A stretch of 64,000 bases of DNA from Kaistia algarum (GTDB taxonomy: Bacteria; Pseudomonadota; Alphaproteobacteria; Rhizobiales; Kaistiaceae), in the NCBI RefSeq assembly GCF_026343945.1, contig NZ_JAPKNJ010000005.1, positions 62,001-126,000 on the forward strand, read 5' to 3'. The position numbers and the translations under genes are program-made. The notes below the pieces were generated by a model, which was not told the origin of the DNA, searched no databases, and saw only the letters and a program-made list of their open reading frames with translations. Below are positions 36,736 through 46,912 of the stretch, piece by piece (the stretch's first letter is position 1; each line of letters starts with the position of its first letter).

Positions 36736-37397
36736 CAGCCTGCCGCCGCCTTCAACGCCGCCAGCGGCGCGGTCCAGCCGACGATTCCGCCCTGCGCGCG
36801 GATCATGTCGAGCGTAGCCTGCTTGAAGGCCGGGAAGTAGCTCTCGGTTGCATCTTCCACCAAAAGGCACTCATAGCCGCGATCATTCGCCTCCCGCAAA
36901 GTCGTCTGCACGCAGACCTCGGTGGTGACGCCGGCCACGACGAGATGGGTGATGCCATTGGCTTCGAGATGGCCGGCAAGTCCCGTATTGTAGAACGATC
37001 CCTTGCCAGGCTTGTCGATCACCAGTTCGCCGGGAAGAGGATAGTTTTCGGGGATGATGTCATGGCCCGGCTCGCCCTGGATCAGGATACGGCCCATCGG
37101 GCCGGGATCGCCGATCTTCAGCGTCGGGCTGCCGCGATCGCGCTTGGCGAGGTGCAGGTCGGAAAGGTCCGCCTTGTGGCCCTCGCGCGTATGGATGACC
37201 ATCCAGCCCTTGTCGCGGAACAGTGCCAGCAGATCGGCGACGGTTGGAATGATCGCCCGGAGCAGGCCGACATCATTGCCGAGCGTCTCACCGAAGCCGC
37301 CCGGCTCGACGAAGTCGCGCTGCATGTCGATGACGATCAGCGCCGTCCTATCTGGCGGAAAGGCATAGGCGAACGGCTTCGCTTCGACGGTGATCAT
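36735..37397 (-). CDS. Isochorismatase-like cysteine hydrolase (second biuret-hydrolase-like paralogue)
   Basis: This 220-residue amide hydrolase has the Asp-Lys-Cys triad of the isochorismatase-like superfamily: Asp24 in [10 protein letters not shown], Lys129 in IDKPGKGSF and Cys162 in TTEVCVQTT. It also retains Gln202 near the C-terminus. GGAGAGGAG precedes the ATG. It shares the general plan of the BiuH-like protein in the same operon but lacks about 20 N-terminal residues and several internal motifs. A distinct carboxamide intermediate is a likely substrate. Confidence 0.82.
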   Translation of the reverse strand: MITVEAKPFAYAFPPDRTALIVIDMQRDFVEPGGFGETLGNDVGLLRAIIPTVADLLALFRDKGWMVIHTREGHKADLSDLHLAKRDRGSPTLKIGDPGPMGRILIQGEPGHDIIPENYPLPGELVIDKPGKGSFYNTGLAGHLEANGITHLVVAGVTTEVCVQTTLREANDRGYECLLVEDATESYFPAFKQATLDMIRAQGGIVGWTAPLAALKAAAG

Positions 37398-37470
37398 CTT
37401 GGCACTCCTCTCCAGCGCTCCCGGAGGGAGAGGTCGAGCACGCAACGGGTGGGCGCAATTTCCTCCATCA

Positions 37471-39012
37471 TCAATGCCCCGCCATCGCCTTGCCGATCGA
37501 ATTGCGATCGGCCTCGGCGATCGGCACCACATAATGGATACCGCCGCCCGACATGACCGCGACGCGGTCGGAAAGCTCCAGGATCTCGTCCAGATCCTCG
37601 GAAACCAGCAGCACGGCGGCGCCGCGGTTGCGCTGGTCCATGATCTGCGAACGGATTTCGGAGACCGAGGCGAAGTCCAGGCCGAAACAGGGATTGGCCA
37701 CGATCAGCACCTCGACCTCGCCCGAGAGTTCGCGCGCCAGGATCGCGCGCTGGACATTGCCGCCGGAGAGATTCTCGATCGGCTCCTCGGTCGACGGCGT
37801 CTTGATGCGATATTGCGCGATCAGTTCGCGTGCCTTCTTGCGCATCGGCTTCGGCGACATGAAGCCGAACTTGCCGGCGATCGGCGGCTCGTCGAAGGAG
37901 CGGAAGGCGATGTTCTCGGCCACCGTCATGCGCCGCACGGCCGCGTTCTTCAGCGGTTCCTCGGGAAGGCCGAACACCTTGAACTTGGCCATCTTCTGCC
38001 GGGTCGGCTCAAAATCCTTGCCGTCGATGAAGAGCTGGCCGTCGGTCATGTCGCGCTGGCCCGAAAGCACCTCGATCAACGTCGATTGTCCATTGCCCGA
38101 GACCCCGGCAATGCCGACGATCTCGCCGGCATGGACCTTCAGATTGACGCCCTCGACGGCCGGGAGCCCGCCATCGTCCTCGGCGAAGATGCCCGCGAGT
38201 TCCAGCACGACGGGCTGTTCCTCGAAGGTCTTTCGGGCGGCGCGCTCGCGGATCTTGGTGTCGCCGATCATCATGTGGCTCATGTCGTCGATGCTGAGCT
38301 CGCCGACGCGGCCGCCGCCGATCATCCGCCCGCGCCGAAGCACGCTGACGTCGTCGGCATAGGCCATGACCTCGCGGAACTTGTGGCTGATCATCAGAAT
38401 GGTGAGATCGCCGGCCTGCGTCATGCCGCGCAAGAGCCCCAGCATCTCGTCGGCCTCGCCCGGCGTCAGCACGGAGGTCGGTTCGTCAAGGATCAGGAAG
38501 CGCTGGTCGAGATAGAGCTGCTTCAGGATTTCGAGCTTCTGCTTCTCGCCGGCCGAGAGATTGGCGATCGGAACCGTCAGTGGCACCTTGAACGGCATCT
38601 TGTCGAGAAACGCCTCGAGGCCCGCGATTTCCTTCTTCCAGTCGATCACCGCCGGGGGACGAGCGCGGGAGATGACGAGGTTCTCGGCGGCGGTGAGCGA
38701 GGGCACCAGCGTGAAGTGCTGGTAAACCATGCCGATTCCATGCGCATGCGCATCGCGCGGCGTCGCGATCACCGCTTCCTTGCCGTCGACGAGCACGGAA
38801 CCCCGCGTCGGCTGGTAGAAGCCCATGATGCACTTGACCAGCGTCGACTTGCCGGCGCCGTTCTCGCCGAGCAGCGCATGCAGCGTGCCCGGCCGGACAT
38901 GGATCGAAACATCCTCCAGCGCGATCAGCGGGCCGAAAATCTTGGTCATGCCGATCGTCTGCAACTCGACGGCGCGGCGGGGATGCGTCGGTGTGGCGGG
39001 AACGGCACTCAT
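37471..39012 (-). CDS. ABC transporter ATPase, nucleoside/BMP type (two nucleotide-binding domains)
   Basis: The 513-residue ATPase has two fused nucleotide-binding domains like those of BmpB/NupO-type nucleoside importers. The N-terminal Walker A is GENGAGKST with [11 protein letters not shown] signature and [12 protein letters not shown]. The C-terminal domain has a degenerate GVSGNGQST Walker A and LSGGNVQR. It works with the two permeases and the BMP-family binding protein upstream in the same operon. The separation of the ATPase from its permeases by two catabolic genes is unusual. Confidence 0.92.
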   Translation of the reverse strand: MSAVPATPTHPRRAVELQTIGMTKIFGPLIALEDVSIHVRPGTLHALLGENGAGKSTLVKCIMGFYQPTRGSVLVDGKEAVIATPRDAHAHGIGMVYQHFTLVPSLTAAENLVISRARPPAVIDWKKEIAGLEAFLDKMPFKVPLTVPIANLSAGEKQKLEILKQLYLDQRFLILDEPTSVLTPGEADEMLGLLRGMTQAGDLTILMISHKFREVMAYADDVSVLRRGRMIGGGRVGELSIDDMSHMMIGDTKIRERAARKTFEEQPVVLELAGIFAEDDGGLPAVEGVNLKVHAGEIVGIAGVSGNGQSTLIEVLSGQRDMTDGQLFIDGKDFEPTRQKMAKFKVFGLPEEPLKNAAVRRMTVAENIAFRSFDEPPIAGKFGFMSPKPMRKKARELIAQYRIKTPSTEEPIENLSGGNVQRAILARELSGEVEVLIVANPCFGLDFASVSEIRSQIMDQRNRGAAVLLVSEDLDEILELSDRVAVMSGGGIHYVVPIAEADRNSIGKAMAGH

Positions 39013-39079
39013 GGGTTCGTCCTCTTCGCTTCGATACGAATGGTATTCAGGATGGATCGAGCCAGTGTCGCCTTCCCCC

Positions 39080-40192
39080 TCATGATGGCAGCCTCGACCG
39101 ATCGGCGATGAGGGCGACGGGGCCGCCGCCATCCGGGCCCTGGTGCTCGGCGCCGCCGGAAACGAAGATCTCGGCATGGCCGACGAGCGAGGCGAGCGCG
39201 CCGGCGACGAAGGCGCGGGCATGGCGGGTCGAGGCGATGTCGGAATCGTCGAGCATGGTGTGGCGCCGGCCGCGCAGCCTGCCGGTCGTGCCGGCCTCGG
39301 CCTTGGCAAGCAGACCGACGAGCGCCGGTCGCTCCTCCGGGTAGAGCTGGCCGGGTGCCTGGAAGCCGAGCCGCTTCAGCGCCAGGCGCACGGGCTCGAC
39401 GTCGATCGCATCGTTCATGACGGCATGATCGATCACGAGCGGGCCGCTCCAGGCGCTGCTCATGCCCATGACCACGATCTCATGGTTTTCGAGCTCGACG
39501 CCGGCCGATGTGGAGGCGCGGCCGGACCAGAGCGAGGGATCGCGGCCGATCACGGCATCATCAATGGCGTCGATCGCGATCTCGCCAAGCGCCACGGCGA
39601 CGCCGAGCGCCGAGGCGCCGCGCGAATAGCCCATGGATTTCAGCGTGTCGCGGATGGCGACGGACTTGCCCCGCGCCTCGACAGCGGCGATGCGCTCGGC
39701 CGTCAGTAGCGGGCACTTGATCTGCACGAAATGGACGTCGTCCGGATGGTCGATGCCGGCGTCATACATGGCCGCGCGCACGGCATCGGCAACGAGGCGG
39801 ACCTGGCCGATGCGGCCGAGATCCTCGCCCGGCATCTTGGCGGTATGGGCGCCGCCGATCGCCAGCGCGGGCGAGGCGCCACTATCGCCGGCCGCCGTCC
39901 GGCCGAGCACCAGGAAATGCGGCGCGAGCGCGCCCTCCGTGCCACCCGACATCACATAGGAGATGCGCTCCACCGCGGCTTCATCGAGATGCGCGCGCAT
40001 CAGATCCTTGAGCGCGCGAACGGCGAAGGCGCGGGTGAAGTCGTTGACATTGCCATTGCCCTCGGTCTTGCCGAGGATCGCGACGATGCCGTCCGCCGGC
40101 AGCGAGCCATCGGCGATCGACGCGGCGATCGGCTCGACATCGTCCGGCGCCCGCGCGGCGAAGCGATGCACAAAGGCGCTGCGAACCATCAT
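39080..40192 (-). CDS. Ring-opening amidohydrolase, cyanuric acid hydrolase/barbiturase family (AtzD-like)
   Basis: This 370-residue enzyme belongs to the AtzD/TrzD-barbiturase fold, which opens cyclic ureides. The three Lys-Ser dyads of the family are visible: Lys42 ([11 protein letters not shown]) with Ser82 (MSGGTEG), Lys159 ([12 protein letters not shown]) with a Ser in SGRASTSAG near 229, and Lys297 with Ser345 ([14 protein letters not shown]). The start overlaps the biuret-hydrolase-like stop by four bases. Operon context with AtzG, AtzE and AtzH favours cyanuric acid, but barbiturate or another ring cannot be excluded from sequence. Confidence 0.87.
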   Translation of the reverse strand: MMVRSAFVHRFAARAPDDVEPIAASIADGSLPADGIVAILGKTEGNGNVNDFTRAFAVRALKDLMRAHLDEAAVERISYVMSGGTEGALAPHFLVLGRTAAGDSGASPALAIGGAHTAKMPGEDLGRIGQVRLVADAVRAAMYDAGIDHPDDVHFVQIKCPLLTAERIAAVEARGKSVAIRDTLKSMGYSRGASALGVAVALGEIAIDAIDDAVIGRDPSLWSGRASTSAGVELENHEIVVMGMSSAWSGPLVIDHAVMNDAIDVEPVRLALKRLGFQAPGQLYPEERPALVGLLAKAEAGTTGRLRGRRHTMLDDSDIASTRHARAFVAGALASLVGHAEIFVSGGAEHQGPDGGGPVALIADRSRLPS

Positions 40193-40917
40193 GCAAGCCC
40201 CGCGATCAGGGCCGCTGAGGTGGCGACCGCGCCGAAGACGCCGCCCTGCATCTTCACCATGTCGATGGCGGCGAGATGGTTCTCGATCTTCGTCGCAGCC
40301 GTGCAATCCTCCAGCAGCAGGCACTCATAGCCCATGTCGTTGGCGTCGCGCATCGTCGTGTGCACGCACACATCCGTGGTGACGCCGGCCAGCACGATGT
40401 TGCGGATGCCCTTGCCGCGCAGCACGAGTTCGAGATCGGTCGCGACGAAGGAGCCCTTGCCGGGCTTGTCGATGATCGCCTCGCCCGCGATCGGCTGCAA
40501 TTCCGGGATGATCTCCCAGCCCGGCTCGCCGCGAACGAGGATGCGCCCGCACGGGCCCTGGTCGCCGATGCCGGCACCGATCCGCTGCGAGCGCCAGCGC
40601 TTGTTAGCCGGCAGGTCGGAGAGATCCGGCTTGTGGCCCTCGCGCGTATGGATCACGGGGTAGCCCTTGGCGCGCATGACGTCCAGCAGGGCGGCGATCG
40701 GCTCGATGGGCTTTCGGGTCAGCGAAATGTCGTAGCCCATCGAATCGACATAGCCGCCGGGGGCACAGAAATCGACCTGCATGTCGATGACAATCAGCGC
40801 CGTATTGGCAGGGCGCAGGTCGCCATCGAACGGCCAGGGATAGGGATCGGATGCGATGGTGCGCCCGCCCTTGACCATGGCCGACGCGACGCGCTCGTCG
40901 AGAATTGCCGAACTCAT
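40189..40917 (-). CDS. biuH: Biuret hydrolase-like cysteine hydrolase
   Basis: The 242-residue protein closely follows the BiuH pattern, with [19 protein letters not shown] at the N-terminus and the triad Asp45 (VIDMQVDF), Lys151 (IDKPGKGSF) and Cys184 (TTDVCVHTT). The substrate-binding Gln224 lies in MVKMQGG. Spacings between these residues equal those remembered for the Rhizobium leguminosarum enzyme (Asp36, Lys142, Cys175, Gln215). BiuH converts biuret to allophanate and ammonia. It lies between the transporter permease and the ring-opening enzyme. Confidence 0.83.
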   Translation of the reverse strand: MSSAILDERVASAMVKGGRTIASDPYPWPFDGDLRPANTALIVIDMQVDFCAPGGYVDSMGYDISLTRKPIEPIAALLDVMRAKGYPVIHTREGHKPDLSDLPANKRWRSQRIGAGIGDQGPCGRILVRGEPGWEIIPELQPIAGEAIIDKPGKGSFVATDLELVLRGKGIRNIVLAGVTTDVCVHTTMRDANDMGYECLLLEDCTAATKIENHLAAIDMVKMQGGVFGAVATSAALIAGLA

Positions 40918-40925
40918 TCCATGCC

Positions 40926-41852
40926 TCACTTGGTGATCGAGAGTTCGCCCGGCGCGCCCTTCAGCGAACGCTTCGGCGAGACGGACGCGATCATGATGAA
41001 GAGCGTCAGCAAATAGGGCGCGGCGTTGAAAAAGTAGTAGCCCTGCGTGATGCCGACCGATTGGAGCGCCGGCCCGAGCGCGCCAGCCGCGCCGAAGAGC
41101 AGCGCCGCGCCGAAACAGGCGAGCGGGTTCCAGCGCGAGAAGATGACGAGCGCCACAGCCATCAGGCCCTGGCCGGAGGAAAGCCCCTCGCTCCAGGCCC
41201 CCGGATAATAGAGCGACAGGAAGGCGCCGCCGATACCGGCGAAGAAGCCGCCGACCGTCGTCGCCAGGAAGCGCACGAGGTCGACCGAATAACCCATCGC
41301 CAGCGCCGCCGGGGCGCTGTCGCCGGTCATGCGGATGATCAGGCCCCAGCGCGTGTTCTTGAACGCCCACCACATTGCGATCGCCAGCAGGAAGCCGAGG
41401 AAGAACAGCGGGTTGATTTCCAGCGCCGAGCGGACCTGCGGCAGGCTCGACCAGCCGCCGAGTTCGATCGAGGGCAGATGCGGCGCCTGCGGCTGGATGA
41501 AGGGTTTGCCGAAGAAGAAGGCGAGGCCGGTGCCGAACAGCATCATCGCGATGCCGATCGCGATGTCGTTGACCTTGGGCAGCTTGCAGATATAGCCGTG
41601 GATCGCGCCGAACACCGAGCCTGACAGGCCGGCGCAAAGGACACCGAGCCAGGGCGAGCCGGTCAGATAGGCGATGGCGTAGCCGGACATGGCGCCGAAG
41701 ACGAGTGTGCCCTCCAGCCCAAGGTTGATACGGCCGGACTTCTCGGTGAGGCACTCGCCGAGCGAGACGAACAGGAACGGCGTCGAAACGCGGATCGCGC
41801 CGGCAAACATCGCAAGGGGAACGCCCCAGAAGCCGATGTCGGTCTCGTTCAT
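40926..41852 (-). CDS. ABC transporter permease, nucleoside/BMP type
   Basis: This 308-residue inner-membrane protein has eight to nine hydrophobic segments and family features [19 protein letters not shown] and [15 protein letters not shown], as in NupQ/BmpD-type nucleoside permeases. It overlaps the upstream permease gene by four bases and is eight bases from the biuret hydrolase-like gene. It pairs with that permease to form the import channel. Confidence 0.9.
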   Translation of the reverse strand: MNETDIGFWGVPLAMFAGAIRVSTPFLFVSLGECLTEKSGRINLGLEGTLVFGAMSGYAIAYLTGSPWLGVLCAGLSGSVFGAIHGYICKLPKVNDIAIGIAMMLFGTGLAFFFGKPFIQPQAPHLPSIELGGWSSLPQVRSALEINPLFFLGFLLAIAMWWAFKNTRWGLIIRMTGDSAPAALAMGYSVDLVRFLATTVGGFFAGIGGAFLSLYYPGAWSEGLSSGQGLMAVALVIFSRWNPLACFGAALLFGAAGALGPALQSVGITQGYYFFNAAPYLLTLFIMIASVSPKRSLKGAPGELSITK

Positions 41853-42970
41853 CGCTTGTCTCCTCTCGGACGGAAGAAGGGAATGCGGCCATAGAGCGTC
41901 TCGCTGACCAGCAGCACGACGAACATCAGCCCCTGCAGCACCTGCACGGTGGCATCCGGCATGCCCATGCGACGCTGGATCAGGCCACCAGCCGCCGCGA
42001 TGCCGCCAAGGAAAATGGCGACCGGCACGATGGCAAGCGGGTTCTGGCGGGCCAGAAAGGCAACGAGGATGCCAGTGAAGCCATAGCCGGCAGCGAGCGA
42101 GGCATTGGCCTTGCCCTGGATCGCCGCGACCTCGAAGAAGCCGGCAAGTCCGGCGCAGGCACCGGCAATGGCGCAGGCGATCACCATAAGCCTGCCGACC
42201 GGCAGACCCTGCGCCCGCGCGGCGCGGACATTGCCGCCGGTGACCCGAGCCGCGAAGCCGAAGGTCGTCCGATTCATCAAAATCCAGAGCACGATCGCGA
42301 CGGCAATGCCGACGAGAAGACCCCAATGGACACCGACGCCGGGGATCTGGCCGATCATGTTGGCTTCGCCGATCGGCAGCGTCGACGGCTTGTTCGGGTT
42401 GCCGGGGTCGCGCAGCGCGCCCTCGACGAAGAAGTTCATGATCGCGATCGCGATATAGGACATGAGCAGGCTGGCGATCGTCTCGTTGATGCCGCGATAA
42501 TGGCGCAGCACGCCGACGAGACCGATCCAGAAGGCGCCGACGAGCATGCCGCAGACGAGCATGGCGGGCAGCACGATATAGTTCGGCGCGCCGGCCTGGA
42601 CGAAGGGTATCGCCGCCACCGCCGACGCGAAGCCGCCCAGCACCAGCGCGCCTTCGCCGCCGATGATGACAAGGCCGAGCCGGGCCGGAATGGCGACGCA
42701 AAGCGCGGTGAGGATCAGCGGCGCCGATCGCACCAGCGTGTTCTGCCAGGAGAAGGCCGTACCGAAGCCGCCCTTCCACAGCAACGAGAAGAACGTCGCC
42801 GGCGACTGGCCCAGCGCCAGCAGGAAGATCGAGAACAGGAGCCCCGCCGCCACCAGCGCGAAGAGCGGGATCAGGACATATTCCGAGGAGCGCCGGACCC
42901 GCTCGATCAAATCGGCAAGGCCCGAGCCGATCGGTACGGCGACTGTATCCTGGTTGACGGTATCGGCCAT
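41849..42970 (-). CDS. ABC transporter permease, nucleoside/BMP type
   Basis: The 373-residue protein is the larger permease of the importer, with an N-terminal cytoplasmic segment of about 30 residues followed by multiple helices. Family motifs include [34 protein letters not shown] and [17 protein letters not shown]. The ATG at 42970 is followed by the family-like hydrophilic start. It lies 140 bp downstream of the binding-protein gene. Confidence 0.9.
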   Translation of the reverse strand: MADTVNQDTVAVPIGSGLADLIERVRRSSEYVLIPLFALVAAGLLFSIFLLALGQSPATFFSLLWKGGFGTAFSWQNTLVRSAPLILTALCVAIPARLGLVIIGGEGALVLGGFASAVAAIPFVQAGAPNYIVLPAMLVCGMLVGAFWIGLVGVLRHYRGINETIASLLMSYIAIAIMNFFVEGALRDPGNPNKPSTLPIGEANMIGQIPGVGVHWGLLVGIAVAIVLWILMNRTTFGFAARVTGGNVRAARAQGLPVGRLMVIACAIAGACAGLAGFFEVAAIQGKANASLAAGYGFTGILVAFLARQNPLAIVPVAIFLGGIAAAGGLIQRRMGMPDATVQVLQGLMFVVLLVSETLYGRIPFFRPRGDKR

Positions 42971-43110
42971 CACGACTCTCCGATCGAACGGGTGGCAGGC
43001 TCGAATGCATGGATCGGCAGCCATCGGCTGCCGATTGTTCTTGTGGTTTCAGGCCCCGGATGCTGCCGCGCGCTGGGTGCAGGCCAGCGCCAGGCCGGGA
43101 CCAGCCATCC

Positions 43111-44223
43111 TCAGGTGATGGAGCCGGAAACGCCCTCGACGAGGAAGCCGATATTGTCGATCCAGGGATCATACGGCGCGTGCTCGACGCCGGCCGCGAT
43201 CACCTCGTTGCCCTTGTTGTCCTTGAGCGGCCCGACATAGATCGCCTTCTTGGCCTTGATGTCGGCCTTGGCCGCATCGGCCGCTGCGATGGCTTCCGGC
43301 GTGGCGCCGGCGCCATAGGGCGTGTTCTGCACGAAGTCGACGTCATAGCCGCCGGAGATGAAGTTCGGCAGCGTGCCGCCCTTGGCGAGCGTGTCGGCAA
43401 ACTGCTTGTAGATCGTCTCCCACTTGTATTCGGCGCCAGTGATGAAGCCCTTCGGCGCGAGGTCGGCCTGCGAGGCGTTGTGGCCGCAGGTCTTGGCTCC
43501 CTTGGCCTCGGCGTTCTGGATTACGGTCTTCGGGCTGTCGACGTGACAGGTGATGACATCGCAGCCGGCATCGATCAGCGCGTTCGTTGCCTCGGCCTCG
43601 CGCACCGGCATCGACCACTCGCCGGTGAAGATCACCTGGACGGTGGCGTTCGGATTGACCTTGCGGGCGCCGATGGTGAACGAGTTGATGTTGGAGAGAA
43701 CCGACGAGATCGGCTTGGCAGCAACGAAACCGAGCTTGTTCGACTTGGTCGAAAGGCCGGCGGCGACGCCGTTGATGTAGTGGGCCTGGTCGAGATAGCC
43801 GAAATAGGAGCCGGCATTCTTCGGGTCGCCCTCCTTCCAGAGCGGCGCCGCATGGCGGAACTGCACGTCGGGATATTTCTTGGCCTCGTCGACCATGAAG
43901 GGGGAATAATAGCCGAAGGAGGTCGCGAAGATCAGGTTCGCGCCATCGAGCTCGATCATCGATTCCATGGTCTTCGAAACGGCAACGGTCTCGGGGACGT
44001 TCTCTTCCTCAACCACCTTGACGCCGGGAACCTGGGCCAGCGCCTTGGCCGCGACCGCATGCGCCTGGTTCCAGCCATAGTCGTCGCGCGGGCCGACATA
44101 GATGAGGCCGATGGTGAGGCCGTCGGCGCGCGCAGCCCGGCTGGTCATGAGGCCGGTCGTCAGGCCGAGCGAGCCGATCGCGGCGCTCTTCAGAAGGGTT
44201 CTGCGGGAAAGCGTGAAGGACAT
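43111..44223 (-). CDS. BMP family ABC substrate-binding protein with Tat signal
   Basis: This 370-residue periplasmic protein is of the basic membrane protein (PnrA/BmpA) family that binds nucleosides or similar rings. It begins with a twin-arginine signal (SRRTLLKSAAIG), then IGLIYVGPRDDYGWNQAH and later HVDSPKTVIQNAEAKG. The Tat signal implies folding before export. It is the first gene of the catabolic operon, so the ligand is probably the ring substrate or a precursor. ATG 44223 is preferred over TTG 44229. Confidence 0.92.
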   Translation of the reverse strand: MSFTLSRRTLLKSAAIGSLGLTTGLMTSRAARADGLTIGLIYVGPRDDYGWNQAHAVAAKALAQVPGVKVVEEENVPETVAVSKTMESMIELDGANLIFATSFGYYSPFMVDEAKKYPDVQFRHAAPLWKEGDPKNAGSYFGYLDQAHYINGVAAGLSTKSNKLGFVAAKPISSVLSNINSFTIGARKVNPNATVQVIFTGEWSMPVREAEATNALIDAGCDVITCHVDSPKTVIQNAEAKGAKTCGHNASQADLAPKGFITGAEYKWETIYKQFADTLAKGGTLPNFISGGYDVDFVQNTPYGAGATPEAIAAADAAKADIKAKKAIYVGPLKDNKGNEVIAAGVEHAPYDPWIDNIGFLVEGVSGSIT

Positions 44224-44532
44224 GGACAATTACCTCGCAAGACGGTCATCGGCGCGACGCTTGGCCGCCGCCGGGGTGCTCCCGAGGGCCTTGTTCGCAA
44301 CGCCCGTGCCAGTTGCGGCGCGGGCGGCTCAAAAATCGCACATCCGTCCGCCAGCCTCCTGAAATCGCTTCGCTTTTAAGTGATGTGCCACGCCAGCCCG
44401 GCAGGGCTCCCGCTCAGCTCCTGCACGAGCGACAGACCCTCGAATGTGGTCATGCATACAATTCGGATGAATTGCATACATTTTGGCCGACCGCTGACCG
44501 ATTTACCGTCTTCGCAGGCCAAGGAGTGCCCC
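44224..44532. promoter_or_regulatory. Upstream region of the cyanurate/biuret-like operon
   Basis: This 309-bp gap precedes the BMP binding-protein gene and follows the stop of the 2-oxoglutarate dioxygenase gene on the same strand. It holds the paired TGCATACA sites and no convincing gene. The AT-richer part at 44450-44485 is a plausible promoter/operator area, but no promoter hexamers are assigned with confidence. Confidence 0.55.
44453..44480. promoter_or_regulatory. Paired TGCATACA octamers 20 bp apart, candidate GntR operator
   Basis: TGCATACA occurs at 44453-44460 and 44473-44480, in direct orientation and exactly two helical turns apart. Between them lies a palindrome CAATTC-GGAT-GAATTG. 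The octamer resembles half of the TGTATACA-like operators of FCD-type GntR regulators. The site is about 230 bp upstream of the first operon gene. The operon's own GntR protein is the natural candidate to bind it. Confidence 0.5.
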
Positions 44533-45492
44533 TCAGGCGATCATTCCAGGCGCATAGGTGCGCGTGAGCCGCTCGCGCAGATATTCCGCGCCGGTAGTCG
44601 GCGGGTACCGCGACGGCCGCTCCGGGCTCACGCAGCTGGGAATGGAGACGACCGGCGCGTCCGGATTGGGATCGAGGAAGAACGGGATCGAATAGCGCTC
44701 CCGGCCCGACCGGTTGACGACGCGATGCGGCGTCGAGACATAGACGTCATTGGTCCAGCGCATCAGGCAGTCGCCGATGTTGCACACGAAGACATCAGCG
44801 ATCGGCGGTGCCGCCAGCCAGGCCCCGTCGCGCCGACGCACCTCGAGGCCGCCGACATCATCGGTCATCAGCAAGGTGAGGCAGCCATAATCGGTGTGCT
44901 CGCCCGCGCCGAGCTGGCCCGGCTCGATGGAAGCCGGCTGTGGCGGATAATGCAGCAGACGCAGCGTCGACAACGACTGATCGAGCTTGTCCTCGAAAAA
45001 GTCCTCCGGCAGGCCGACATCGACCGCCACGGCCCGCTGGAGGCATTGGCCGACTTTCAGCACGCCGCCGAAATAGTCGAGCATCGTCTCGCGAAAGCCC
45101 GGCATGTCCGGCCAGAGATTAGCGCCGCGGAACGGTTCTCCCGCGAGAATGCGCGGATCGTCGGGCGCCAGGTCCAGCCCGATATTGAACCCCTCCTTGA
45201 GATCGGCCGGCTTGGAGGGATCGAGCGATTCGCCCTTCATGGCGATGAAGCCGCGATTGTGCTTCGACTTGGCGAAGGCGACTTCCTGCTTCTTGTCGAG
45301 CGGCAGCGCGAAAAAGCGTCGCGCCGTCTCGAACAGGTGCTCGAAGCGCTCGCCGGAAATTCCGTGGCCGGCAACATAGAAGAATCCGATCTCGCGCGCT
45401 GCCTGGCCGATCTCCGCCGCCACAGCCGTGACGGCGCCCGGCTTTCCGGCCACAAGACCGCTGATGTCGATGATGGGAAGCGACTGCGTCAT
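44533..45492 (-). CDS. 2-oxoglutarate/Fe(II)-dependent dioxygenase (isopenicillin N synthase-like)
   Basis: The 319-residue enzyme has the DIOX_N domain (LPIIDISGLVAG, EIGFFYVAGHGI) and the iron- and 2-oxoglutarate-binding C-terminal jelly roll with HTDYGCLTLL, STPHRVVN and the Arg-x-Ser motif RYSIPFF. Members oxidise diverse small molecules, including amino acids, ethylene precursors and pyrimidine-like rings. The stop lies 310 bp upstream of the BMP operon on the same strand, and a FAH-family gene is divergent. The substrate is unknown. Confidence 0.88.
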   Translation of the reverse strand: MTQSLPIIDISGLVAGKPGAVTAVAAEIGQAAREIGFFYVAGHGISGERFEHLFETARRFFALPLDKKQEVAFAKSKHNRGFIAMKGESLDPSKPADLKEGFNIGLDLAPDDPRILAGEPFRGANLWPDMPGFRETMLDYFGGVLKVGQCLQRAVAVDVGLPEDFFEDKLDQSLSTLRLLHYPPQPASIEPGQLGAGEHTDYGCLTLLMTDDVGGLEVRRRDGAWLAAPPIADVFVCNIGDCLMRWTNDVYVSTPHRVVNRSGRERYSIPFFLDPNPDAPVVSIPSCVSPERPSRYPPTTGAEYLRERLTRTYAPGMIA

Positions 45493-45653
45493 GACGATCC
45501 GCCTTTTGCGATGAGACGCTCCGATAACAGCAATATGCGTGCCGGCTGTCCTTGCGATAACCGGTTGGCGCCGGACGCCATCAAGGTTAGCCTGCGCGCC
45601 CGCGAATGCGGCGATGCCCGCCGCCCGAATCCGAAAAACTGCCGGAGGATCCC

Positions 45654-46829
45654 ATGCCGCTCGACACCGCCCCCGCCTTCGCCCTGCCGGACGACGCCGA
45701 TGGAGCGACACTGGTCGGCCGCGTGTTCCGCCCGGATCTCGACGGCCCTTCGGTCGTGGTGCTGCGGGACGGCGAACTCTTCGACATTTCCGCCGAGACG
45801 ATCACCATGCGCGACCTTTGCGAGCGCGACGATCCGGCCCGGGTCGCCCGGCTTGCGGATGGCGAACGGATCGGCAGCTTCAAGGAAGTCCTGGCCAACA
45901 CGCCACGCGCGACCCGCGACACGACGAAGCCCTGGCTGATCTCGCCGATCGACCTTCAGGCAGTGAAGGCCGCCGGCGTGACCTTTGCTGTCTCGATGCT
46001 GGAGCGAGTGATCGAAGAGCAGGCCCGCGGTCTGCCCGAGCGCGCCGTGGCGATCCGGGCCGAGATCACGGCGACGATCGGCGACGACCTCGCGGGGCTC
46101 AAGCCCGGCTCCGAGCCGGCCATGGCGCTCAAGGCGCTGCTCATCGAAAAGGGCATGTGGTCGCAATATCTCGAGGTCGGCATCGGCCCCGACGCGGAGA
46201 TTTTCTCCAAGGCGCAGCCCATGTCGACGGTCGGCCATCTCGCCGAGGTCGGCATCCATCCGATCTCGACCTGGAACAATCCGGAGCCGGAAGTCGTGCT
46301 GGTCGTCAGCTCGCACGGGCAGATCGTCGGCGCCACGCTCGGCAATGACGTCAATCTGCGCGACGTCGAGGGCCGCTCGGCGCTCCTTCTGTCGAAGGCC
46401 AAGGACAACAATGCCAGCGCCTCGCTCGGCCCGCTGATCCGCCTCTTCGACGAGAAATTCTCGCTCGACGACGTACGGGCGACCGACGTGCGCCTCACGG
46501 TCGACGGCGAGGATGGCTTCCGCCTCGACGGATCGAGCGCAATGTCGAAGATCAGCCGCGACCCGGCCGATCTGGTCAAGCAGACCGTCGGCAAGAACCA
46601 TCAATATCCGGACGGCTTCGTGCTCTATCTGGGCACGATGTTCGCGCCGGTGCAGGATCGCGGCGGCCCCGGCCAGGGCTTCACGCACAAGATCGGCGAC
46701 ATCGTCACCATCGCCGCCCCGAAGCTCGGCAAGCTATCCAACCGCGTGGTGCTGACGCACGACGCCGAACCCTGGACCTTCGGCACGGCCGCTCTGATGC
46801 GCAATCTGGCGGGCCGCGGGCTGCTGTAG
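45654..46829 (+). CDS. Fumarylacetoacetate hydrolase family protein
   Basis: This 391-residue protein has a C-terminal FAH-fold domain with the metal-binding pattern including EPEVVLVVSSHGQIVG and GNDVNLRDVEGRSALLL. The long N-terminal half is typical of the sugar-acid dehydratase-like branch (2-dehydro-3-deoxy-arabinonate dehydratase relatives). GGAGGA seven bases before the ATG supports the start. It is divergent from the 2-oxoglutarate dioxygenase gene with 161 bp between, and the two may act in one pathway. Confidence 0.83.
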   Translation: MPLDTAPAFALPDDADGATLVGRVFRPDLDGPSVVVLRDGELFDISAETITMRDLCERDDPARVARLADGERIGSFKEVLANTPRATRDTTKPWLISPIDLQAVKAAGVTFAVSMLERVIEEQARGLPERAVAIRAEITATIGDDLAGLKPGSEPAMALKALLIEKGMWSQYLEVGIGPDAEIFSKAQPMSTVGHLAEVGIHPISTWNNPEPEVVLVVSSHGQIVGATLGNDVNLRDVEGRSALLLSKAKDNNASASLGPLIRLFDEKFSLDDVRATDVRLTVDGEDGFRLDGSSAMSKISRDPADLVKQTVGKNHQYPDGFVLYLGTMFAPVQDRGGPGQGFTHKIGDIVTIAAPKLGKLSNRVVLTHDAEPWTFGTAALMRNLAGRGLL

Positions 46830-46912
46830 GAAAGTCCCGCGAGGCCCCTCACTGGCGGTCGGCGCCGACCCCGACTTCCGTCCTGCTGCCATTGCCGGGG
46901 AGATTGAGCATC

